From Neisseriaceae bacterium (lineage in GTDB: Bacteria; Pseudomonadota; Gammaproteobacteria; Burkholderiales; UBA11063): DNA of 14,539 nucleotides. Positions within the stretch are counted from its first letter, which is position 1. Each line of letters begins with the position of its first letter. The notes beneath the pieces are model-generated. The model was not told the DNA's origin. It did not search any database and saw nothing but the letters and a program-made list of their open reading frames with translations. Position numbers and translations under genes: made by a program. Shown here piece after piece: positions 8,265 through 14,539 of this stretch. Location: NCBI GenBank assembly GCA_947470205.1, contig CANISK010000015.1, positions 1 through 14,539 of the forward strand, in the 5' to 3' direction.

Positions 8265-9638
8265 ATGAAACAACATTTACCATCGATCTTTAAAGCATAT
8301 GATATTCGTGGAATCGTAGGCACACAACTTACCAATGAGATTATCAACGAAATTGGCAAGGTATTAGGAACTATGACACTAGAATCTGGAATACAGGAAC
8401 TGGTGGTGGGGTATGACGGAAGATTAACAAGCCCAGAACTTTCTGAATATCTAATTGATGGAATATTATCCAGTGGATGTGACGTGTACAATATCGGACA
8501 AGTAACTACACCAATGGTATACTTTGCGAATTTTGAATTAAAAACATATTCTGGAATAATGATCACAGGTAGTCACAACCCCCCAGAATACAATGGTTTA
8601 AAAATGGTTATCAACAAAGAAACACTAGCTGCAGATAAAATCACCGAAATACAAAAAAGAATTACCAATAAAAACTATATTCATAACCAACAAGGAATGG
8701 AAAATAAAATCACCATTAAAGAAAAATATTTAAAGGCAATCACAAGCGATGTAAAATTATCGCGTAATGTAAAAATAGTAGTAGATAGTGGCAATGGAGT
8801 AGCTGGTGATATTGCGCCAATTCTATATAGACGTATGGGTGCTCGAGTATTGGGTCTAAATTGTGAAGTAAATGGAAATTTTCCCAATCATCATCCAGAC
8901 CCATCTAAACCAGAAAACCTAGCCGAACTAATAAAAGCAGTTGCCACCACCAATTCTGAATTTGGATTAGCATTTGATGGCGATGGAGACAGACTGGGTG
9001 TGGTTACAAACGATGGAAATATAATATACCCAGATAGACAACTGATGTTATTTGCGGCAAGTGTACTTGATAAACATCCAAATAGTAAAATATTATATGA
9101 TGTTAAATCCACAAGGCTTTTAGATGGCTGGATAAAAGAACATAACGGGCAACCGATAATGTGTAGAACCGGACATTCATTTATAAAACAAGAAATACAA
9201 AAAACTGGTGCACTACTAGCTGGAGAAATGTCTGGGCATATTTTCTTCAAGGATAGATGGTATGGTTGCGATGATGGGGTATATGCAGGTGCAAGGCTAC
9301 TTGAACTATTGTCTCAAGTGGACAATCCATCTGAACTCTTAAATGCATTACCATGCACGGTATCCACACCGGAATTAAATCTTACCGTGAATGATGGCAA
9401 TCCACACAAAATCATTCAAAAACTACAAAAAAATCTTAACTTTAAAGATGCCCTAAACATCATCACAATTGATGGCATTAGAGTGGAGTATCAGGATGGG
9501 TTTGGTTTAGTGCGAGCTTCCAACACCACTCCAGTTTTAGTATTGAGATTTGAAGCTGATAATGAAACTGGTTTGAAGCGCATTAAACATGAATTTCATG
9601 CCATGCTTAAAAAGTATGTTGCAGATGTTAACTTTTAA
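8265..9638 (+). CDS. algC: Phosphomannomutase/phosphoglucomutase (AlgC type)
   Basis: This 457-residue protein matches Pseudomonas AlgC (463 aa) throughout. It interconverts the 1- and 6-phosphates of mannose or glucose in the cytoplasm, feeding GDP-mannose, LPS core and exopolysaccharide synthesis. The substrate-recognition start FKAYDIRG is at 9-16. The phosphoserine loop TGSHNPPEYNG has its catalytic serine at 103. The metal loop FDGDGDR has Asp 238, 240 and 242. The sugar-binding loop GEMSGHIFF is at 320-328, and the C-terminal phosphate-binding loop RASNTTP is at 417-423. All four domains and key residues are present. The ATG is preceded by AAGAGAT at suitable spacing. The symporter gene begins 11 bp after the stop, so the two are almost certainly co-transcribed. 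Whether mannose or glucose phosphate is the main substrate cannot be told from sequence. Confidence 0.95.
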   Translation: MKQHLPSIFKAYDIRGIVGTQLTNEIINEIGKVLGTMTLESGIQELVVGYDGRLTSPELSEYLIDGILSSGCDVYNIGQVTTPMVYFANFELKTYSGIMITGSHNPPEYNGLKMVINKETLAADKITEIQKRITNKNYIHNQQGMENKITIKEKYLKAITSDVKLSRNVKIVVDSGNGVAGDIAPILYRRMGARVLGLNCEVNGNFPNHHPDPSKPENLAELIKAVATTNSEFGLAFDGDGDRLGVVTNDGNIIYPDRQLMLFAASVLDKHPNSKILYDVKSTRLLDGWIKEHNGQPIMCRTGHSFIKQEIQKTGALLAGEMSGHIFFKDRWYGCDDGVYAGARLLELLSQVDNPSELLNALPCTVSTPELNLTVNDGNPHKIIQKLQKNLNFKDALNIITIDGIRVEYQDGFGLVRASNTTPVLVLRFEADNETGLKRIKHEFHAMLKKYVADVNF

Positions 9639-9649
9639 AGGTCTATATC

Positions 9650-10879
9650 GTGAAGTTTTCCCGAACCAAATCTATCTTACTTAGTGTGCTTTTAGCGATT
9701 ATTTGTGGAATACACACACCCGCAATATTTCCTTCTATTTATTTCCTAGGTGATATTTTTATTAATTTATTAAAATTATTTGCTCTACCACTAATTTGTT
9801 CAGCATTAATTGTGGCACTTGGTAATATTAATCACACAACCGGTCAATTAAAAACATTAGCCAAAAATACCATATTATATATGCTCATTAGTGAATTAAT
9901 TGCTGTATCAATTGCTCTATTTTTGTTTAATGTATTTAAACCAGGGATGAATGTAAATCCAAATATCATTCTCCATGGTGCGCCATATGTAGCAAATGAA
10001 CATATTGCATTCAATTTCTCCACTTTTCTTATATCAATATTCCCACATAATATCTTTGAATCCTTGTCTAAATTTGAATTACTACCAGTGGTTGTATTTT
10101 CAATTATGTTTGGAGTTGGCTGTGCCACATTGGGCGATAAAGCAAAACCAATAGTGAATCTCTTTGAATCTATACGAGATGTTGCTAATTTATGCTTACA
10201 GGGTGTTATGTTTATAGCACCCATTGGAATATTTACATTGGTTGGCTCTGGGATTGCACAATCACACCAAGGTGGAAATCTATCCAGTGATTTTGGTGCA
10301 TTGTTAAATTTTGTATTAGTATTATGTGTTGGGCTATTTATTCATGCATTATGGCAATTAATGTTAGTTGTGATTACCACCAAACAATCCCCAATAAAAA
10401 TCTTAAAAAAAAGTGGTATTGTTTTTGCCACTGCATTTGCAACATCAAGTTCAACTGCAACTTTACCAGTTGCAATGAATACAGCAATTGAACTAAAGGG
10501 GGAAGAATCAGCAACAAGATTTATGCTCCCACTTTGTGCGTCAATTAATATTGGGGGCATGATGATGTATGAAGTTGCAGCGGCGTTATTTTTCTCCCAA
10601 GTGTTGGGGGTAAACCTTACCATTACCAGTCAAATACTGCTTGCTATTGCATGCATATTGGGTGGCATGGCTGAAGGGGGTATACCAGAAACTAGTTTAG
10701 TAAGTTTGGTGATTGTATTTAAAATTGTCAATGTTCCACTCTCTGCAATCTCAATACTATTACCATTGGATAGGATAATTGATAGATTGCGCACCATGGT
10801 AAATATTTTTGGTAATATGTGTGGTGCAATTATTATTAGTCATCTAACCAAAAGTAAAAAGGTTAATATAAATGAATAA
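9650..10879 (+). CDS. SLC1-type (DAACS) dicarboxylate/amino acid:cation symporter
   Basis: This 409-residue multi-span membrane protein starts at GTG, with AAAGG eight bases upstream overlapping the stop of algC. The family's serine-rich hairpin 1 is clear (ATSSSTATLP, about 264-273). So is the last helix, PLDRIIDRLRTMVNIFGN (372-389), with Asp378, Arg381, Thr382 and Asn385 at positions that in GltPh-type carriers bind substrate and sodium. Asn389 stands where GltPh has Asp405, as in DctA. The usual NMDGT motif of helix 7 is replaced by NIGGM (300-304), and hairpin 2 reads GGMAEGGIPET (338-348), unlike classical glutamate or C4-dicarboxylate carriers. It is therefore a divergent member, and its substrate is unknown. 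It probably moves an organic acid or amino acid inwards with Na+ or H+. Its end overlaps the trpS start by 8 bp. Confidence 0.85.
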   Translation: MKFSRTKSILLSVLLAIICGIHTPAIFPSIYFLGDIFINLLKLFALPLICSALIVALGNINHTTGQLKTLAKNTILYMLISELIAVSIALFLFNVFKPGMNVNPNIILHGAPYVANEHIAFNFSTFLISIFPHNIFESLSKFELLPVVVFSIMFGVGCATLGDKAKPIVNLFESIRDVANLCLQGVMFIAPIGIFTLVGSGIAQSHQGGNLSSDFGALLNFVLVLCVGLFIHALWQLMLVVITTKQSPIKILKKSGIVFATAFATSSSTATLPVAMNTAIELKGEESATRFMLPLCASINIGGMMMYEVAAALFFSQVLGVNLTITSQILLAIACILGGMAEGGIPETSLVSLVIVFKIVNVPLSAISILLPLDRIIDRLRTMVNIFGNMCGAIIISHLTKSKKVNINE

Positions 10880-12089
10880 CAAGAACTCAAGAATTTTTTC
10901 AGGTATGCGCGCCACCGGTAAACTACACCTAGGTCATTATCATGGTGTGCTAAAAAACTGGGTGGATTTACAATACACAAATGAGTGTTTTTTTATGGTT
11001 GCAGATTTACATGTGCTAACCACCCAATATGAACGCACAAAGGATATTGAGCAACATGCATACAACATGGTAATTGATTGGTTGGCCTGTGGAGTGGATC
11101 CATCACAAACAACTATTTTTATTCAGTCTCAAGTTAGAGAACACACGGAGCTTGCATTATTATTATCAATGATTACTCCTCGCTCATGGTTAGAAAGAGT
11201 TCCCACATATAAAGAAATGATGGAAAAACTGAAACACAAAGACATCGACACATATGGTTTCTTGGGTTATCCAGTATTACAAAGCGCAGATATTTTACTT
11301 TATAAAACTAAATACGTCCCAGTGGGTGAAGACCAACTATCTCACATAGAATTCACTCGTGAAATTGCAAGAAGATTTAATCATATTTACGGATGTGAAG
11401 ATGGATTTGAAAAAAAAGCGCGTGAAGTAATTAAAAAACTAGGCAATAAAAAAGCTGCTTTATACGAAAAACTATTAATTGAATATCAACAAGATGGCAA
11501 TGATGAGGCAATAGAAAAAGCACGGTATTTATTAGACGATGCAGTGAATCTATCCAGTGGAGAAATTGAGCGTCTATTTGCCTTTTTGGAAAATAAAAGT
11601 CGTGTAATTTTAACTGAACCAGAGGCGTTACTCACACAAACATCAAAATTACCCGGTTTAGACGGACAAAAAATGTCTAAATCATATAATAATACTATAT
11701 TCATACGAGAAGATAAAGATAGCATTAGTAGTAAAATAAAAGTAATGCAGACAGACCCAGCAAGAATTAGAAAAACCGATAAGGGCGACCCAAATAAATG
11801 CCCGGTATGGCAATTACATAAAGTGTATAGCAATACTACTACATGTGACTGGGTTGTAAACGGATGTAAGTCAGCTAGTATCGGATGTTTGGAGTGTAAG
11901 AAACCACTGATTGATAGCATAGTTATAGAACAAGAACAATTTAGATTAAAAGCATTGCCTTTTGAGGAAGACTGCAATTTAATAAAAAATATATTGGAAG
12001 ATGGAGCCGAGAGAGCCAGCGCAATTGCTAAACACACGCTTAATGAAGTAAAAGAAGCAATGCATTTAACTTACAATGGAAATATTTAA
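10872..12089 (+). CDS. trpS: Tryptophan--tRNA ligase, long form with Fe-S-type cysteine motif
   Basis: This 405-residue cytoplasmic enzyme charges tRNA-Trp with tryptophan using ATP. The class I HIGH-type motif HLGH is at 19-22 within GKLHLGHYHG, and KMSKS is at 267-271. Conserved YGFLGYPVLQSADILLY (128-144) and VGEDQ (151-155) belong to the active-site region. It is the long beta/gammaproteobacterial type (about 400 aa versus about 330), with an extra charged segment at about 176-245. Four cysteines, 310, 332, 339 and 342, form C-x21-C-x6-C-x2-C, very close to the [4Fe-4S] site described for Thermotoga TrpRS (C-x22-C-x6-C-x2-C). An AAGG precedes the ATG, which lies inside the end of the symporter gene, so translation is probably coupled. 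A strong stem-loop follows 37 bases after the stop. Confidence 0.96.
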   Translation: MNNKNSRIFSGMRATGKLHLGHYHGVLKNWVDLQYTNECFFMVADLHVLTTQYERTKDIEQHAYNMVIDWLACGVDPSQTTIFIQSQVREHTELALLLSMITPRSWLERVPTYKEMMEKLKHKDIDTYGFLGYPVLQSADILLYKTKYVPVGEDQLSHIEFTREIARRFNHIYGCEDGFEKKAREVIKKLGNKKAALYEKLLIEYQQDGNDEAIEKARYLLDDAVNLSSGEIERLFAFLENKSRVILTEPEALLTQTSKLPGLDGQKMSKSYNNTIFIREDKDSISSKIKVMQTDPARIRKTDKGDPNKCPVWQLHKVYSNTTTCDWVVNGCKSASIGCLECKKPLIDSIVIEQEQFRLKALPFEEDCNLIKNILEDGAERASAIAKHTLNEVKEAMHLTYNGNI

Positions 12090-12126
12090 CTGATTATTAC
12101 GACATATTTTTATGCAAAGTAATGAA

Positions 12127-12160
12127 ATTACCATGTTTTGATACATCAAAACATGGTAAT
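12127..12160. terminator. Perfect 15-bp stem-loop between convergent genes
   Basis: The arms 12127-12141 (ATTACCATGTTTTGA) and 12146-12160 are exact reverse complements around the loop TACA. On the plus strand GG and then TTTT follow, a short and imperfect U-tract. Its position between trpS and the oppositely directed secreted-protein gene suggests a terminator used in both directions, mainly for the algC-symporter-trpS operon. Confidence 0.7.
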
Positions 12161-12169
12161 GGTTTTAGA

Positions 12170-12194
12170 GTAACAAATTAAGAGATATTGTTAC
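12170..12194 (-). terminator. Second stem-loop, GTAACAA/TTGTTAC
   Basis: A 7-bp perfect stem (12170-12176 with 12188-12194) with an 11-base loop lies 7 bases past the stop of the minus-strand secreted-protein gene. It has no T-tract of its own. It could be a 3'-end protecting hairpin or a weak terminator for that gene, with the larger stem-loop behind it. Confidence 0.3.
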
Positions 12195-12201
12195 AAGTTT
12201 A

Positions 12202-12687
12202 CTAGTGCCAATTAATGTCTCCAGAGAAACTATGCCGATCGGTATCAATATTAAAATGATCAGCTTTGCCTTGATAAACATTAACATCAACCCAATATTT
12301 CTCATTATCACTATGCCTATTGCCACAAAATTTTCCTTTCTCTTTATCTTGAGAACATTTGCCTGATGAGTGTCCCATGGTGAAAGTGGCAATAGCACTT
12401 CCACCGGAGTCTATTGAGAACCTAGGCCAATCAAAGCCATAATGGGATTGCTGTTTTGCCACAACCCGTATTATTTGAGTCTGACCGTTTTTTATCTCAC
12501 TAGCACCACTAATAGGAACCCCATCAACTGTCATCCTCCCCATATCGGCACGTGTATCAACCGCCCAATGCTGTGCGCTACCGGTGTGGTTAGTCAGCGA
12601 TACCTCACCCATTATCTGATCATGTGTTTCAGCGAATGCAGAAATTACTGCAAACAAAGAACAAACAGTAAATAAAAATTTTTTCAT
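12202..12687 (-). CDS. Small exported protein of unrecognised family
   Basis: This 161-residue protein has a clean Sec signal peptide, MKKFLFTVCSLFAVISAFA, with a likely cut after Ala19 before ETHD, giving a mature protein of about 142 residues. I do not recognise the family. The mature part looks all-beta, alternating short hydrophobic and polar stretches with many Gly, Ser and Thr. It has two cysteines (111 and 121) that could form one disulfide around a charged loop, tryptophans at 41, 87, 132 and 160, and many His and Asp. It begins VSLTNHTGSAQHWAV, faintly like small beta-sandwich lectin or aegerolysin-like proteins, but that is only an impression. The ATG has a good AAAGAGAG site nine bases upstream. 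The leader carries an attenuator-like structure. It is bounded by stem-loops on the 3' side and by hda upstream, so it is probably a single-gene unit. Confidence 0.85.
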   Translation of the reverse strand: MKKFLFTVCSLFAVISAFAETHDQIMGEVSLTNHTGSAQHWAVDTRADMGRMTVDGVPISGASEIKNGQTQIIRVVAKQQSHYGFDWPRFSIDSGGSAIATFTMGHSSGKCSQDKEKGKFCGNRHSDNEKYWVDVNVYQGKADHFNIDTDRHSFSGDINWH

Positions 12688-12711
12688 AATATTTTACTCT
12701 CTTTAAAATTT

Positions 12712-12766
12712 AAAAAAGTATTACTTTACAAGTAATTCATTCTTGCTAATATCATGAATGAATTAC
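12712..12766 (-). promoter_or_regulatory. Attenuator-like leader: two overlapping hairpins and a T6 run
   Basis: On the minus strand GTAATTCATTC (12766-12756) pairs perfectly with GAATGAATTAC (12742-12732). The ATTAC at the end of that second arm also begins ATTACTT (12736-12730), which pairs with AAGTAAT (12726-12720). Two bases later comes TTTTTT (12717-12712). The two pairings share five bases, so they cannot both be complete. The distal one plus T6 looks like a weak intrinsic terminator placed just before the ribosome-binding site. The trigger, if any, is not visible: no leader peptide or known riboswitch core was recognised. Confidence 0.4.
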
Positions 12767-12822
12767 CGGTATTTACCTAGAGTATGCTTCAGTTCACAGC
12801 ACTCATTTAAGCCAGAAAGCAT

Positions 12823-12857
12823 GTAAAATTAAACGAATTATAATTCATACATTTTAC
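12823..12857. promoter_or_regulatory. Extended dyad with a TATAAT core downstream of hda
   Basis: GAATTATAATTC (12835-12846) is a perfect 12-bp palindrome containing TATAAT on both strands. It is flanked by the inverted arms GTAAAAT (12823-12829) and ATTTTAC (12851-12857), offset by one base. On the minus strand, TATAAT (12842-12837) with TTGTAC (12866-12861) at 18 bp is a candidate promoter for the small exported protein, giving a leader of about 140 bases. Alternatively the dyad marks the 3' end of hda RNA, though no T-tract follows. Confidence 0.35.
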
Positions 12858-12878
12858 CGCGTACAATATGATAACATT

Positions 12879-13577
12879 TTATAATTCTACGTCAACATAT
12901 TTTTTTACCAAAGATAAAGTAATGCTACGATTTTCAATAACCGCATTTTCTGCAATTTTATTAATTATACTAATCAATACACCGATATTACGAATATGAT
13001 GAGTGATAAGATATTGCAATAATGCATCAGAAAATCCAATTCCAGCTTGAGTAACATACGTTTGCAGTATATGTAAAATCTCACTATCATTGGGAGATTT
13101 TAATGATAAATTCAAACCAGACAACAATCTTGTTCTAAGATCGTGACGCATATTTGTAATATTATCAAAATGTAATGCACTTGAACTCAAAAGTTTATTA
13201 TTTAAATTATTTAACTTAATCATGTTAAATAAGTTAAATAAATTAATTTGCGCATCATCACTTAACAGATTAACATCATCCACTGCGATATATTGATAAC
13301 TATCTAACAAATTAACAAAATCAATGTTATTATTTATGCATTGTTTACTATTAATGTATATTGCGTGTTGTGGGGTGTTGTAATTAATATTATGTACCCA
13401 TGATTTCAGTAAATGAGTTTTACCGTTATATTTAGTGCCAAATATATGAATAAATGGGATGCTAGTATCCAAAAGAGCATCAATTACAATTTGATTATTA
13501 TTAATTACAATGAAATTATTAAAAGAAGGCGTTTCATTAAAAAGGTCTAATATTTGTTGCTTCACGTTATATTTCAT
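12879..13577 (-). CDS. hda: DnaA regulatory inactivator Hda
   Basis: This is a 232-residue AAA+ protein related to the ATPase part of DnaA. Hda, bound to the beta sliding clamp, stimulates ATP hydrolysis by DnaA and so prevents re-initiation of replication. The N-terminal QILDLF (8-13) is a clear clamp-binding motif, followed by the PSFNNFIV (17-24) typical of the DnaA/Hda start. The P-loop is G-TKYN-GKT (47-54), Walker B is YIAVDD (96-101), the box VII region is DLRTRL (146-151) with the expected arginine finger, and the sensor 2 region is HHIRNIG (193-199). The ATG at 13577 overlaps the end of the AI-2E gene by 11 bases but has no good ribosome site. A GTG at 13565, one base after the upstream stop, is preceded by GGATG and would give MKQQILDLF, so it is a serious alternative. 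The open frame further upstream (to 13691) is not the real start. Confidence 0.93.
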   Translation of the reverse strand: MKYNVKQQILDLFNETPSFNNFIVINNNQIVIDALLDTSIPFIHIFGTKYNGKTHLLKSWVHNINYNTPQHAIYINSKQCINNNIDFVNLLDSYQYIAVDDVNLLSDDAQINLFNLFNMIKLNNLNNKLLSSSALHFDNITNMRHDLRTRLLSGLNLSLKSPNDSEILHILQTYVTQAGIGFSDALLQYLITHHIRNIGVLISIINKIAENAVIENRSITLSLVKKYVDVEL

Positions 13578-14539
13578 CCATATAATAAGATGATTTGAGG
13601 TAATAATCTTTAAGATGATGCAAAAGTACGGTTGCAATCGTTGCGAGTGGTAGGGCAAGTAGCACACCAACCAAACCAAATAATTTACCAAACGCCATTA
13701 ATGCAAATATTATCATAATGGGATTTAAACCAATTCTACCACCCACAAGATAAGGGGTAATAATTCCACCCTCCAAAAGATGACCCACAATAAATACCAC
13801 AAATATCCATATAAGTGTGTGGGTGTCCACAATGTTAGTTATTTCTGCTATTACGGATACTAAAAGACCGGTCAATATACCCAAATATGGAATAAATACC
13901 AGCGTTCCAGTCGTGATGCCAATAATGGTTGCAGATTTTATTCCAATAATATTTAAAGATGTCACATAATATATTGACATGATTATCATTACACTAATTT
14001 GACCTCGCAAGTAAGCCGCAAGTAATTTGTCTACATCAAAAATAATATGATGAATAATTTTGGTATATCTTTTAGGGACGAAACTATCAAAATATAAAAT
14101 TAATTTATCAAAATTAGCGGTTGAATAAAACATAATAAAAGGAATAAGGATAATATATATCAATAACTCCAACAACATCATTCCATGGTGTGCAATTGGT
14201 GAAAATAGATTTACACTGTTATACATTGTGTCCATATTTTGAACAAAAGAAGTTTTTATGTTATCTGAGTCTAGTATAAAACTAGTGCCGTAATTATTGT
14301 TTACCACGTTTAATAATTTATTATTCAACACACTGATGATTGTGGGAATATTTAAAGTAAAGTTTTTAATTTGGATTAACACTTCAGGTAGTAGTAATAA
14401 TGGAATTGAGATAAACAAAATAAATGTTGTTATGGAAATTAGAAAACTAATTAATATTCTATTTATTTTAAATTTATTATGTAATTTGCTAACCAATGGG
14501 TTAATTATATATGATAATGTTAGTGCAATAATAAATGGT
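13567..14539 (-). CDS. AI-2E family transporter / PerM-like permease (5' partial)
   Basis: The frame is open through the right edge, the first visible residues being PFIIALTLSYIINPLVSKL, so roughly 30 N-terminal residues are missing; the TTG at 14496 is not the start. The 323 visible residues hold several membrane helices and the family landmarks. These are KLLAAYLRGQISVMIIMSIY in the middle, FIPYLGILTGLLVSVIAEIT, LLEGGIITPYLVGGRIGLNP, and the final FGKLFGLVGVLLALPLATIA. The family includes TqsA/YdiK-type exporters and Na+/H+ antiporter-like members; the substrate of this PerM branch is not known. It overlaps the start of hda, the same AI-2E-then-hda order seen in many beta- and gammaproteobacteria, where purM often lies on the far side. 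Confidence 0.9.
   Translation of the reverse strand, partial: PFIIALTLSYIINPLVSKLHNKFKINRILISFLISITTFILFISIPLLLLPEVLIQIKNFTLNIPTIISVLNNKLLNVVNNNYGTSFILDSDNIKTSFVQNMDTMYNSVNLFSPIAHHGMMLLELLIYIILIPFIMFYSTANFDKLILYFDSFVPKRYTKIIHHIIFDVDKLLAAYLRGQISVMIIMSIYYVTSLNIIGIKSATIIGITTGTLVFIPYLGILTGLLVSVIAEITNIVDTHTLIWIFVVFIVGHLLEGGIITPYLVGGRIGLNPIMIIFALMAFGKLFGLVGVLLALPLATIATVLLHHLKDYYLKSSYYMDEI

Noticed and set aside
8249..9250. Minus-strand open frames opposite algC
   Set aside because: They mirror the highly conserved coding strand and show no motif or start signal of their own.
13578..13691. Longer N-terminus of hda starting at 13691
   Set aside because: The extra 38 residues overlap the coding region of the AI-2E gene, resemble no Hda, and precede the canonical N-terminal clamp-binding motif.

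Overview
The window is A+T-rich bacterial chromosome, densely packed, with no mobile elements, rRNA or tRNA genes, or CRISPR seen. YhdP, Hda, an AlgC-type phosphomannomutase, PqiC-type and AI-2E proteins, and a long TrpS with an iron-sulfur-type cysteine pattern together indicate a proteobacterium of the beta or gamma class. The low G+C, Asn/Lys/Ile-rich proteins and short intergenic spaces suggest a lineage with a small or AT-drifted genome. The sequence alone does not fix the genus.

Left part (1-8040). A PqiC/YmbA-like auxiliary lipoprotein, cut at its start by the window edge, runs rightwards. It meets prpD (2-methylcitrate dehydratase) tail to tail with two bases between them. Further right on the minus strand are yhdP (a giant AsmA-like lipid-transport protein) and, 27 bp upstream of it, a lipoprotein built of four tandem repeats plus a cysteine-rich DUF1566-like domain. 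The lipoprotein and yhdP look like one transcription unit. prpD has its own candidate promoter.

Middle part (7978-12200). A 287-bp divergent intergenic region carries an operator-like 11-bp inverted repeat overlapping a candidate promoter. From it run algC (phosphomannomutase/phosphoglucomutase), an SLC1-type (DAACS) symporter and trpS. The spacing of 11 bp and then an 8-bp overlap makes them a probable operon, ended by a perfect 15-bp stem-loop.

Right part (12200-14539). All genes are on the minus strand. An AI-2E/PerM-type membrane protein, cut at its start by the window edge, overlaps hda, the regulator that inactivates DnaA. This pairing is common in beta- and gammaproteobacteria. Downstream of hda is a small exported protein of unrecognised family. 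Its leader contains two overlapping, mutually exclusive hairpins followed by a T-tract, an attenuator-like layout.

Most genes are ordinary housekeeping or envelope genes. The less ordinary items are the candidate attenuator and the orphan secreted protein behind it, the inverted repeat in front of algC, the repeat lipoprotein linked to yhdP, the solitary prpD, and the SLC1 transporter whose NMDGT motif is replaced. No clearly new multi-gene system was found.
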